Assembly: GCA_022567365.1 (NCBI GenBank)
Contig: JADFHG010000098.1
Span: forward strand, 1 to 9,669
DNA: 9,669 nucleotides
Source of the DNA: Planctomycetota bacterium
Lineage (GTDB): Bacteria; Planctomycetota; Phycisphaerae; UBA1845
Direction: 5' to 3'
Shown: in pieces, positions 1-6,478 of the stretch
How positions within the stretch are numbered: the first letter of the stretch is position 1
Layout of the letters: each line of letters opens with the position of its first letter
Notes under the pieces: generated by a model
Told to the model about the DNA's origin: nothing
The model's database searches: none
Seen by the model: the letters and a program-made list of their open reading frames with translations, nothing else
Position numbers and translations under genes: made by a program

Positions 1-145
1 GTTTCATAAGTTCCGCGACTACCTGAGCCGCAAGCTTCAGCCTGCGCGGAGTTGCAAATACCGCAACGGGTACGCAATTTCGTGGCACCGCGCGGGCTGA
101 AGCCCGCGGCTCGGAGGAGAATCATAGTCGTAGGACATATGAAAC
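1..145. repeat. Long imperfect palindrome (REPIN/MITE-like element)
   Basis: Two nested pairs of inverted repeats fill the stretch. The outer arms are 1-19 and 127-145, matching at 15 of 19 positions, with the terminal 8 bases (GTTTCATA) perfect against TATGAAAC. The inner arms are 25-49 and 88-112, matching at 22 of 25. The right inner arm holds a near-perfect palindrome of its own, CGCGGGCT-GA-AGCCCGCG at 91-108, the 'GGGCTGAAGCCCGCGG' type of REP sequence that I associate with planctomycete genomes. A small hairpin, GTTGC/GCAAC (51-55 and 63-67), sits in the central loop. The element ends 6 bp from the stop codon of the minus-strand gene at 152-583, so it could also act as a terminator or mRNA 3' stabiliser for it. 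It carries no coding sequence. It may extend left of the window. The structure is seen directly; calling it mobile is inference. Confidence 0.6.
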
Positions 146-151
146 ACTGTA

Positions 152-583
152 CTAGCGGTCGTTCATTTGCAGCAGGTCGGCCATGGTGGTCAGGTCATGC
201 AGTCCTGTGACGATTCCCGTGTCGTCGAAGGTGACGGCGAATGCGACCGACTGCGAGAAGTTGTAATAGACCAAGAATCCCCACGGCACGGAACCGTCGT
301 CGATGGCCGTGGCGACCCTTTCGCGGGTGAATTTTGATTCGGGTTCGGGCCTGAAGGCCTCGATCTCCTGACCACCGATCTTTTCCGTTTTCCTGAGGAT
401 GCGGCTGAACTTGCCGGGCTCGCCGGCGACGTCAATGACCTTGGTCCACGTCATGCCGGGCGTGATGTTGGCTTTCGCATCGAGACCCTGCTGGGTCGGA
501 TCGAACGAGGCGAAGCCACCGCCGTAAATCAGGGCGACACCACCGATTGCCATGAGAAGCAAGAGGATAGCTACGGCCTTCAT
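152..583 (-). CDS. Small exported or membrane-anchored protein, possibly SmpA/BamE-like
   Basis: This encodes 143 residues. Residues 1-25 form a short Lys-containing start and a strongly hydrophobic stretch (AVAILLLLMAIGGVALIYGGG), which is either an uncleaved anchor or a signal peptide without a clear cleavage site. Residues 43-56 (GMTWTKVIDVAGEP) resemble the 'GMT...V...lGeP' signature of SmpA/OmlA/BamE-fold lipoproteins. The later part (GFLVYYNFSQSVAFAVTFDDTGIVTG, residues 102-127) alternates hydrophobic residues like beta strands and ends with a 'v.f.~~g.v.~' pattern also seen in that fold. There is no lipobox Cys, so it is not a typical lipoprotein. The ATG at 583 is well supported by a strong GGAGGAA (590-596) six bases upstream. 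It is transcribed away from the flagellar block, so a shared function is not implied. The coding call is firm; the fold assignment is tentative and the function unknown. Confidence 0.8.
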   Translation of the reverse strand: MKAVAILLLLMAIGGVALIYGGGFASFDPTQQGLDAKANITPGMTWTKVIDVAGEPGKFSRILRKTEKIGGQEIEAFRPEPESKFTRERVATAIDDGSVPWGFLVYYNFSQSVAFAVTFDDTGIVTGLHDLTTMADLLQMNDR

Positions 584-589
584 GAGATG

Positions 590-596
590 TTCCTCC
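590..596 (-). promoter_or_regulatory. Shine-Dalgarno of the 152-583 gene
   Basis: GGAGGAA on the minus strand, 6 bases before the ATG at 583. It is a near-consensus ribosome binding site and fixes that start. A run of nine T on the plus strand (598-606), read as A on the minus strand, lies just upstream and probably leaves the site unstructured. Confidence 0.75.
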
Positions 597-844
597 GTTT
601 TTTTTTCGTTTACTGCACCGCGTCCAGCATTGATCCGGCGCGTGCCGGTTCATCGACGCGATTGTTGAACTTTCTCGGCGCTCCGTTCGACATGGTTTGA
701 CTCGCGCCTTCCGCGGGCGACCGAGACCCGCGATTCCAATGCTGCCGTCGCGACCGACCGCTCCGGCGACACTGGCAGTGCCCCTTCGAGTGAGCCGCCC
801 AACACCGGTGGTTCGGTTTCGCGATGCCGCCGCGCATTACACCT

Positions 845-873
845 ATCTTATCAGCTCTGCCGCATCGAGCCAA
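845..873 (-). promoter_or_regulatory. Weak sigma-70-like promoter candidate for the 152-583 gene
   Basis: On the minus strand, TTGGCT (873-868) and TAAGAT (850-845) are separated by exactly 17 bp. Each matches the -35/-10 consensus at 4 of 6 positions. It points to the small exported-protein gene but would leave a 5' leader of about 255 nt, containing the two hairpins noted for this gap. In GC-rich sequence such a match can arise by chance. Confidence 0.25.
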
Positions 874-1027
874 GCTGAGTCCTGCCGGCCAGCTAGACAG
901 CGGCGAATATGGAGTCGCCAATTTCCGCTGCCGCATCTGAACGGGAGGGCACGTGCTTTGCGGTCAAGCCCAAGCGCGGAAACTGCCGACATGTTGGACT
1001 GCCGCGTTAGGAGGATGCGGTTGACCT

Positions 1028-3436
1028 ATGGTCTCATGGCTCAGGATGGGCGAAATGTCTCAATGGCGCGAGTTGGGTGATCGGATAGCCGGCAAGTGGC
1101 AGTTGCCGCTGTTGGTGGTTTCCCTCGCGATGCTCGCCGCGGCCGCGATCAGGCTGCGCCCCACGCCCGAGAAGATGACCGTCGAAGAGGCGGTGGACTA
1201 TCTCGACGATCTTCTCGCCGTCGGTCTCGACGAAGAGGCAATTCTGGGCGCGAAAATCCAGCTCGATCTCGAAGGCCGAACGCCGAGAGAGATGGGGCCG
1301 ATCCACCTCAGGAGGGCGCGGGCGCTCTACGCCGTTGCGACGCGAAAAACGCATCCGCGCGGAGTGCCGGTTGCCCTCGCCGAGGCGATACAAACCCACT
1401 ACCACCAAGCGGACGCTGCCGGGCAGACCCTAACGCCGGACGACGTTGAGCACCTTGGTCGCGCGGCCGAATGGCGCGGACGCCGCGACGAGTCGGTTGC
1501 CTTGTACGAGCACGCGATCGACATGGGGGTTTCGACTGCGGCGGATCTCCGTCGCCATGTGTACGTTCTGCGGCGCGGGCTGGGCGCTTCGGATGAGGAG
1601 CTCAACGCCGCATTGGACGACGTTCTGGCGGCGGTCGGGACCGACCGGCTGGATCTGCGTCTCTGGGCGCTGGAAGAGAAGCTCGACGTCCTCGACCGGC
1701 TCGACGCAATCGCGACGGCCGCGACGATGCTCGCCCGCGACAAAGACGACTTCTCGGCGTCGGATCTTCACGACGGTTTTGAATTCCTCGAAGCGCTTTT
1801 GCTCTACAAGACCGGCCGCTTCGACGACGCCGAGCGGTTCCTGCGCACGCTTCGCAACCGGATCGAAACGTACGACGAATTGTACGCGAAGACCGGTTGG
1901 CTGCTGGGTCGCGTGGTGCTCGAAGACGCCGGACCGCAGCGCCCCGAGGAATCACTCTCGTTCTTTCGCGAAGTGATCGACCTGCACCCTCGAACGCGGT
2001 GGGCCGTGGCGAGCTGGGTGGGCATGGGGAACGCCATGGTTGCCCTCGAGCGCCACGACCAAGCGGTCGAAGCCTACCGACACGCCTTGGACGGGTTGAG
2101 GTCGTTGGAGTATTCCAGGCCGGTTGATCCTGACGCACTGCGTGTTGCCCTCGGCACTCTGGCCGACGAACGCCAAAAAACGCGGAATCCGAGGGCGGCG
2201 GTTGCCTACGCGGAAATGGCGGTGGCGCTGGTGGACCCGACGGCCGTCGACCTGCTGACCGTTCACCTGCAGCAGCTCGCGGATGCGCAAGTCGACCTCG
2301 GCAACGAACTCGAGGCACAGGCCCGCGATTTGGAAGCGTCGGGTTCTCCCGATGCGACTTCCGTCCGCATGGCGCGACGCAACGCCGCGCTTGCCGCCGT
2401 GGACACCTTGCTCGACGTCGCGCGGATCAACACCCTGAACGAACGAACCGGATCGCAGGCCCTCTGGCAGGCGGGAGAACTCTGCGCGTTGGCCCCGGAC
2501 CGTGTTCGCGCCAGCGAGTTGTTCGAGCAGTTTGCCCGCGAACGCCCGGAGGATTCGTTGACCCCGCGGGCCTTGTTGCGCGTCGGGCACCTCAACGAAG
2601 ACCTTGCCAGACTTGAACGGGCCACGGATGCCTACCAGCAGTGCTATCGGTTGTTTCCCCGAACGATCGAGGGTGCTCGGGCGCTCATCGGAATATCGAG
2701 AACCTATCTCAGACGCGGCAGCGAATACGAGGAACTCGCGGAGCAGACCCTCGCGTTTGTGTTGGACGACCCGGAGGCCTTCACGCCGGACGCACCGGAA
2801 TTCGCGGAGGCGATGTTCATGCTGGGCGACGTCGTCCACCGTCGTGGCGACTACGAAATGGCGATCACCGTGCTCGAAGAGTCGATCGAGCGCTATCCGG
2901 ATCATCCGTCGATACCGCAAGCGCGCTTGCTCCGGGCCGACTCCTATCGGCAGAGTGGTCTGGCGCTGAAGCGCGAGGCATCCGAGGCCCGGCACGCGGG
3001 TGAGATCAGACGGATGCGCGATGAAGCGCGCGATCGGCTCGATCACGGGCGGGCGCTCTACCGTGAACTGTTGACCAAATACGAGGGTCGCGATCCGGCG
3101 GAGCTAAGCCGGCTCGAGCGAATGTACCAGCGGCATGCGTACATGTACGAAGCCGACTGCCTTTTCGAGAACCAGAGGTACAAGGAAGCCCTCAAGCTCT
3201 ACGAGGAGGCGGCCGCGACGTACCGGGGTACGCCGACTGCATTGGCCGCACACGTACAGGTCATCAACTGCCACGTATTCCTCGAAGCGCCCCAGGAAGC
3301 GCAGGCCGCTTTGGCCCGCGCGCGGATTCTCGTGGACGCGATTCCCGACGAGGGGTTCGAGGCCTCGATCTCGCCGGAGACGCGGGATGACTGGCATCGC
3401 TATTTCGACTGGCTCGAGGAGTCGGACCTCTTTTAG
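1028..3436 (+). CDS. Membrane-anchored tetratricopeptide-repeat (TPR) protein
   Basis: This encodes 802 residues if started at ATG 1028. One hydrophobic segment near the N-terminus (about residues 23-43, LPLLVVSLAMLAAAAIRL) would anchor it, with the rest outside or inside the membrane as a long helical solenoid. TPR-like helix pairs are visible at roughly residues 138-170 (LGRAAEWRGRRDESVALYEHA), 251-275, 325-355 (WVGMGNAMVALERHDQAVEA), 512-545, 592-630 (AMFMLGDVVHRRGDYEMAIT, then YPDHPSIPQA) and 705-740 (YEADCLFENQRYKEALKLYE). The spacing and 'A..LY...G.~~~A' pattern are typical, and similar to YbgF/BamD-type repeats. No enzymatic motif was seen. It lies 14 bp before the FlgN-like gene and probably heads the same transcript, suggesting a scaffold role linked to flagella or envelope; that is inference. 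The start is uncertain: AGGAGG at 1009-1014 is 13 bases from ATG 1028, while in-frame ATGs at 1046 and 1055 are alternatives (AGGA at 1043-1046 is 8 bases before 1055). Confidence 0.88.
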   Translation: MVSWLRMGEMSQWRELGDRIAGKWQLPLLVVSLAMLAAAAIRLRPTPEKMTVEEAVDYLDDLLAVGLDEEAILGAKIQLDLEGRTPREMGPIHLRRARALYAVATRKTHPRGVPVALAEAIQTHYHQADAAGQTLTPDDVEHLGRAAEWRGRRDESVALYEHAIDMGVSTAADLRRHVYVLRRGLGASDEELNAALDDVLAAVGTDRLDLRLWALEEKLDVLDRLDAIATAATMLARDKDDFSASDLHDGFEFLEALLLYKTGRFDDAERFLRTLRNRIETYDELYAKTGWLLGRVVLEDAGPQRPEESLSFFREVIDLHPRTRWAVASWVGMGNAMVALERHDQAVEAYRHALDGLRSLEYSRPVDPDALRVALGTLADERQKTRNPRAAVAYAEMAVALVDPTAVDLLTVHLQQLADAQVDLGNELEAQARDLEASGSPDATSVRMARRNAALAAVDTLLDVARINTLNERTGSQALWQAGELCALAPDRVRASELFEQFARERPEDSLTPRALLRVGHLNEDLARLERATDAYQQCYRLFPRTIEGARALIGISRTYLRRGSEYEELAEQTLAFVLDDPEAFTPDAPEFAEAMFMLGDVVHRRGDYEMAITVLEESIERYPDHPSIPQARLLRADSYRQSGLALKREASEARHAGEIRRMRDEARDRLDHGRALYRELLTKYEGRDPAELSRLERMYQRHAYMYEADCLFENQRYKEALKLYEEAAATYRGTPTALAAHVQVINCHVFLEAPQEAQAALARARILVDAIPDEGFEASISPETRDDWHRYFDWLEESDLF

Positions 3437-3450
3437 GAAGCGGGGCGAAC

Positions 3451-3933
3451 ATGACGCCGATGACTGACGACCAGGCGAACGACGGACGCGCCGACGACGC
3501 GAGCGTGCTGGCCTTGCTGCGCAGGCAGGTGTCGATGTACGCAAGGCTGGAGGCGTTGGCCGGTAAACAACGGGGGCTGATCGCAAAGGCCGACGCAACG
3601 CCGCTGCTTCGCGTTCTCGCGGAGCGGCAGGAACTCACGTCTCAGCTCACGCGGATTGCCGACGACCTCGCGCCGGTCCGACGGGAATGGAAGGCGTTTC
3701 GGGGGAGGCTCGCCGACACCGATCGAGCGGAGGCCGATCGGCTCGTGAAGGAGGCCGGTGCCCGTCTCGAGACGGTCATGGCAAGCGACGATCGCGACGT
3801 ACAACTGCTGTCGGCGAAGAAGGAAGACACGGCGCGGCGAATGCGCACCAACCATGCGCGCGGCGCGGCGGTGTCGGCGTATGCGAAGGTGACGGATCGC
3901 CCGCCGCGACTTGATCGGGTACACGACTCATGA
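3451..3933 (+). CDS. flgN: FlgN-like flagellar export chaperone
   Basis: This encodes 160 residues, the usual size of FlgN-family proteins, which are cytosolic helical chaperones delivering the hook-filament junction proteins FlgK and FlgL to the export gate. The N-terminal half reads like the family pattern: LLRRQVSMYARLEALAGKQR (residues 22-41), then a 'GLIAKADATPLLRVLAERQELTSQL' type of stretch up to about residue 67. Long charged helices follow to about residue 130. The C-terminus (about 130-160) is basic and likely disordered. ATG 3451 has GGGG (3442-3445) five bases upstream; a second in-frame ATG lies at 3460. The gene starts 14 bp after the TPR gene and its TGA overlaps the kinase ATG (ATGA, 3930-3933), a mark of translational coupling. 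FlgN homologues diverge strongly, so the name rests on size, helix pattern and flagellar context. Confidence 0.68.
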   Translation: MTPMTDDQANDGRADDASVLALLRRQVSMYARLEALAGKQRGLIAKADATPLLRVLAERQELTSQLTRIADDLAPVRREWKAFRGRLADTDRAEADRLVKEAGARLETVMASDDRDVQLLSAKKEDTARRMRTNHARGAAVSAYAKVTDRPPRLDRVHDS

Positions 3934-4799
3934 CGGCGCTCACGGAAACGCCGAACGTTACGGAGCGGGATCTCGGCGCACTTGTAAAGGTGTACGGTGA
4001 AGTTACCGAGCGCCTCAAGAACTCGCACGAGGTGCTGATGCACGAGGTGCGGCGGCTCCGCGAGCAGATCGACGAGAAGAACCGGGAATTGGCGCGTCGG
4101 GAGCGTTTGTCGGCACTCGGAGTGATGGCGGCGGGCGTCGCCCACGAGATTCGCAACCCGCTTGGTGGCATCGGTCTTTACGCATCCCTGCTCGAACGCG
4201 ATCTTATCGACAGGCCGAAGCAACGCGACATTGCGCGGAAAATCGGCGCGGGCGTCGAAAAGCTCGAGGGGATCGTCGTCGATGTGCTCGCCTTCGCGGG
4301 CGGTGCTCCGCCTCGTTGCGCGCCGACCCGCCTGAGTGACATCATCGACGGCGCCCTATCGGTGACGGAAGCGCGCTTCAGCGCCGATGGTGCTTGCGTG
4401 GACGTGTCGCCGGAGGTTCGCGACGTGTTATGGCACTGCGACGAGGGCAAGATTCGCCGAGTTTTCGTAAACCTCCTGGTAAACGCATTGGATGCGGCGA
4501 GTCAGGGCGCCCACGTGCGAATTCGTCCCGGCGACGCACTGCCGTGGAGCGAAGACGACGGCATCGAATTGTACTCGGTCGTCGTGGAAGACGACGGACC
4601 GGGCATCTCGGCGGACCGATTGCACAAGGTATTCGACCCGTTCTTTACAACCAAGGACACGGGAACGGGACTCGGTCTTGCGATCGCACACGGTATAGCG
4701 GAGTCGCATGGAGGCCGATTGACGGTACGGAACCGCCGCAGCGGTGGGGCGGCGTTCACGCTTTCATTACCCGTCGCGACAAACCACGTCGCGGCATAG
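3930..4799 (+). CDS. Soluble sensor histidine kinase (FlrB/FlgS/AtoS-like)
   Basis: This encodes 289 residues. There is no transmembrane segment and no PAS or other recognisable input domain; residues about 20-60 form a charged coiled coil leading into the dimerisation helix. The H-box is GVMAAGVAHEIRNPLGGI with phospho-acceptor His72. The N-box is NLLVNALDA (181-189) with Asn185, the G1 box EDDGPGI (220-226), the F-box DPFFTTKD (236-243) and the G2 box GTGLGLAIAHG (245-255). All catalytic motifs are intact. The type matches NtrB-like kinases paired with sigma-54 activators, such as FlrB of Vibrio and FlgS of Campylobacter and Helicobacter. Its start is set by the 4-bp overlap with the FlgN-like gene; no separate ribosome binding site is visible. 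The response regulator follows after 20 bp (14 bp if GTG 4814 is used), so a phosphorelay between the two is very likely. Confidence 0.93.
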   Translation: MTALTETPNVTERDLGALVKVYGEVTERLKNSHEVLMHEVRRLREQIDEKNRELARRERLSALGVMAAGVAHEIRNPLGGIGLYASLLERDLIDRPKQRDIARKIGAGVEKLEGIVVDVLAFAGGAPPRCAPTRLSDIIDGALSVTEARFSADGACVDVSPEVRDVLWHCDEGKIRRVFVNLLVNALDAASQGAHVRIRPGDALPWSEDDGIELYSVVVEDDGPGISADRLHKVFDPFFTTKDTGTGLGLAIAHGIAESHGGRLTVRNRRSGGAAFTLSLPVATNHVAA

Positions 4800-4803
4800 C
4801 AAT

Positions 4804-4808
4804 AGGAG
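4804..4808 (+). promoter_or_regulatory. Shine-Dalgarno bearing on the regulator start
   Basis: AGGAG directly after the kinase stop codon. It is 5 bases before GTG 4814 and 11 bases before ATG 4820. The shorter spacing favours GTG, while codon preference and receiver homology favour ATG; the two products differ by only two residues. Confidence 0.5.
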
Positions 4809-4819
4809 TGATTGTGTCG

Positions 4820-6220
4820 ATGGCTCGAATCTGCGTTGTCGATGATGAACGGATTCTGCGCGAGTCGCTCGCGGCGACGCTGGAGCGCGACGATCATACG
4901 GTTTGCCTTTTTGACAATGGGGCGGCGGCGCTGGCGGCGATCCGTAAACACCCTTGCGATCTGGTTCTGACCGACCTCAAAATGCCGGGTATGGACGGGA
5001 TCGCGCTGATCAGGGAGCTGCGCGATTCCGGGCTTGACGTTCCTGTCGTGATGATGACGGCGTTTGCGGCGATTGATACGGCCGTGGAGGCGATCAGATT
5101 CGGCGCGTTTGATTACGTGCAAAAGCCGTTTCAGGCGGAGAAGATATTGGTGACGGTCGATCGCGCATTGGAGCATGCGCGTTTGCAACGCGACAACGAG
5201 GCCCTCAGGACGTCGCTCGCGGACTTTCGGGTCGATCGCGTGCTCGTTGGCGAGGGCGCCTCAATCCGCAGATTGCGCGAACAAATGCAACGCGTTGCGA
5301 TGAGCCACGACACCGTGCTGATCACCGGCGAATCGGGCACCGGAAAAGAACTTGTGGCGTCGTATATTCATCGGGCGTCGCCGCGCGGACAGCGACCGAT
5401 GCTGTGCTTGAACTGCGCGGCGCTTTCCTCGGGTCTTCTGGAGAGCGAACTCTTCGGGCACGAACGCGGCGCGTTCACCGGCGCGGATCGGGTTCGAAAG
5501 GGACGATTTGAAATCGCCGACGGCGGGACGCTTCTGCTCGACGAGATCTCGGAGATGGAGCTACCACTCCAGGCGAAGCTCCTTCGCGTATTGCAGGAAG
5601 GTGAATTCGAGCGCGTCGGCAGCAGCGTCACCAAACGGGCGGACGTCCGCGTGATCGCGACCAGCAACCGCGACCTCGACAAGTGGGTATCCACGAAGAA
5701 GTTTCGCGCCGATCTCTACTATCGGCTCAACGTGCTACCGGTCGTGCTGTCGCCTCTGCGTGACAGGATCGAGGACATTCCCGTGCTCGTTGAACATTTC
5801 CTCGCCCAGGCCGCAACCCGTTCGGCGACGGCGAGGCATCGCATCGATCCCGCCGCGATGAGATTGCTCGAGGGTTATCGCTGGCCGGGAAACGTCAGGG
5901 AGTTGGAGAACATCTGTCGCCGTGCGGTGACGCTCTGTAGTGGCGATACGATATCGGCGAAGCTGCTCCAACCGTGGCTGGACGTGGTGCCGGATGAGAG
6001 GGATCCCTTTGGTTCGCTGCGCGACGGGCGAATGCTCGAAGACATGGAACGCCAGTTGATCGAGCGGACGCTGGTCCGTTTCCAAGGGCACCGCGCGAAG
6101 TCCGCGAAGGCGCTCGGTATGGGTGTGCGCACGCTCGGTCTCAAGCTCAAACAGTGGCGCGAAGAGGCGAGCATGCAACAGGATAGGACGGCGACGGCGG
6201 CCTACGTTCAGGCTTCGTGA
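4820..6220 (+). CDS. flrC: Sigma-54-dependent response regulator (NtrC/FlrC family)
   Basis: This encodes 466 residues with three domains. The receiver (about 2-118) has acidic pair Asp8/Asp9, phospho-acceptor Asp52 in LTDLKMPGMDG, Thr80 and Lys102. The AAA+ sigma-54 interaction domain (about 140-375) has Walker A GESGTGKE (170-177), the sigma-54 contact loop GAFTGA (217-222), Walker B LLLDEIS (238-244), FRADLYYRLNV with the arginine-finger residues (295-305), and WPGNVRELEN (355-364). The C-terminal Fis-type helix-turn-helix (about 415-446) contains KALGMGVRTLGLKLKQW. All key residues are present, so it should hydrolyse ATP and open sigma-54 promoters when phosphorylated. ATG 4820 gives a standard receiver start (MARICVVDDE); GTG 4814 sits closer to the AGGAG at 4804-4808 (5 rather than 11 bases) and is a real alternative. 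The frame stays open upstream to 4394 but that part overlaps the kinase gene. The symbol rests on the flagellar context. Confidence 0.93.
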   Translation: MARICVVDDERILRESLAATLERDDHTVCLFDNGAAALAAIRKHPCDLVLTDLKMPGMDGIALIRELRDSGLDVPVVMMTAFAAIDTAVEAIRFGAFDYVQKPFQAEKILVTVDRALEHARLQRDNEALRTSLADFRVDRVLVGEGASIRRLREQMQRVAMSHDTVLITGESGTGKELVASYIHRASPRGQRPMLCLNCAALSSGLLESELFGHERGAFTGADRVRKGRFEIADGGTLLLDEISEMELPLQAKLLRVLQEGEFERVGSSVTKRADVRVIATSNRDLDKWVSTKKFRADLYYRLNVLPVVLSPLRDRIEDIPVLVEHFLAQAATRSATARHRIDPAAMRLLEGYRWPGNVRELENICRRAVTLCSGDTISAKLLQPWLDVVPDERDPFGSLRDGRMLEDMERQLIERTLVRFQGHRAKSAKALGMGVRTLGLKLKQWREEASMQQDRTATAAYVQAS

Positions 6221-6262
6221 ACGGGCGGTTCTTGCGCTCGTCGGCCGTAATTGCCGAACGGG
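6219..6262 (+). promoter_or_regulatory. Possible activator-site region upstream of flgB
   Basis: Two direct copies of GAACGGG lie at 6219-6225 and 6256-6262, start to start 37 bp apart, and an inverted repeat TCGGC/GCCGA at 6241-6245 and 6253-6257 lies between and partly over the second copy. They sit about 50-95 bp upstream of the -24/-12 element, a normal distance for an enhancer bound by an NtrC-type activator. The binding motif of this regulator is unknown, so the role is a guess. The first copy overlaps the regulator's stop codon. Confidence 0.25.
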
Positions 6263-6311
6263 TAGAGGCGAGTTCCGGGCCGTTTGACGCTGGGAGACCC
6301 CCAAGAGGCCA

Positions 6312-6328
6312 TTGGCACGAGAGGTGCC
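6312..6328 (+). promoter_or_regulatory. Sigma-54 (-24/-12) promoter candidate for flgB
   Basis: TTGGCACGAGAGGTGCC. The -24 part TTGGCACG is a perfect match to the RpoN consensus, and the -12 part is GTGC instead of TTGC. The invariant GG (6314-6315) and GC (6326-6327) are separated by exactly 10 bp, as required. Transcription would start near 6338-6340, giving a leader of about 140 nt before flgB. It lies directly downstream of the sigma-54 activator gene and ahead of the rod genes, matching the known use of RpoN for such operons. The site also forms a small inverted repeat GGCAC/GTGCC. Confidence 0.62.
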
Positions 6329-6478
6329 GGTGGCTCGTCGCCGCGTGGCCGTCGAACAACCGCCATACGGTGAGGTTGGCCCGTGGAGATGCCGCGTGCC
6401 GTGTGGACGAAGTGTCGAGCGGCGGCGGCTGGTGAGCCTCGGTGGGCCGTGGTTTGCGGGTGTTTGTTTGGGAGCGCT

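Larger units (their letters stand above)
584..1027. other. Intergenic gap between divergent genes; no gene recognised
   Basis: This is 444 bp between the divergent starts at 583 and 1028. Open frames crossing it (for example minus 610-936 and plus 697-1080) give Arg/Pro/Ser-rich translations without domain character or ribosome binding sites, so I do not call them genes. Two small GC-rich hairpins are visible: CCGGC-GCGT-GCCGG at 635-648 and CGCGGG/CCCGCG at 712-717 and 727-732. A weak sigma-70-like promoter faces the minus-strand gene (845-873). I found no convincing promoter for the plus-strand block, nor a -24/-12 element with correct spacing. Both promoters of the divergent units should lie here. 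Confidence 0.6.

Noticed and set aside
1..145. CRISPR array or tRNA-like gene in the left-end repeats
   Set aside because: The repeats are inverted, not direct and regularly spaced, and no cloverleaf or anticodon arm can be drawn.
894..922. TAGACA with 17-bp spacing to GCCAAT as a promoter for the TPR gene
   Set aside because: The -35 matches at 5 of 6 but the -10 at only 3 of 6, lacking the key first T and second A.
610..936. Minus-strand open frame ending 26 bp before the small exported-protein gene
   Set aside because: The spacing resembles an operon, but the translation has the Arg/Ser/Gly bias of non-coding GC-rich DNA and neither of its ATGs has a ribosome binding site.
1952..3046. 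364-codon open frame on the minus strand opposite the TPR gene
   Set aside because: It is an antisense frame kept open by high GC and by codon periodicity of the plus-strand gene; the translation shows no domain, and the plus-strand TPR product is clearly real.
4394..4819. N-terminal extension of the response regulator frame into the kinase gene
   Set aside because: The extra residues are Arg-rich and overlap the intact catalytic domain of the kinase. The receiver domain begins normally at 4820 (or 4814).
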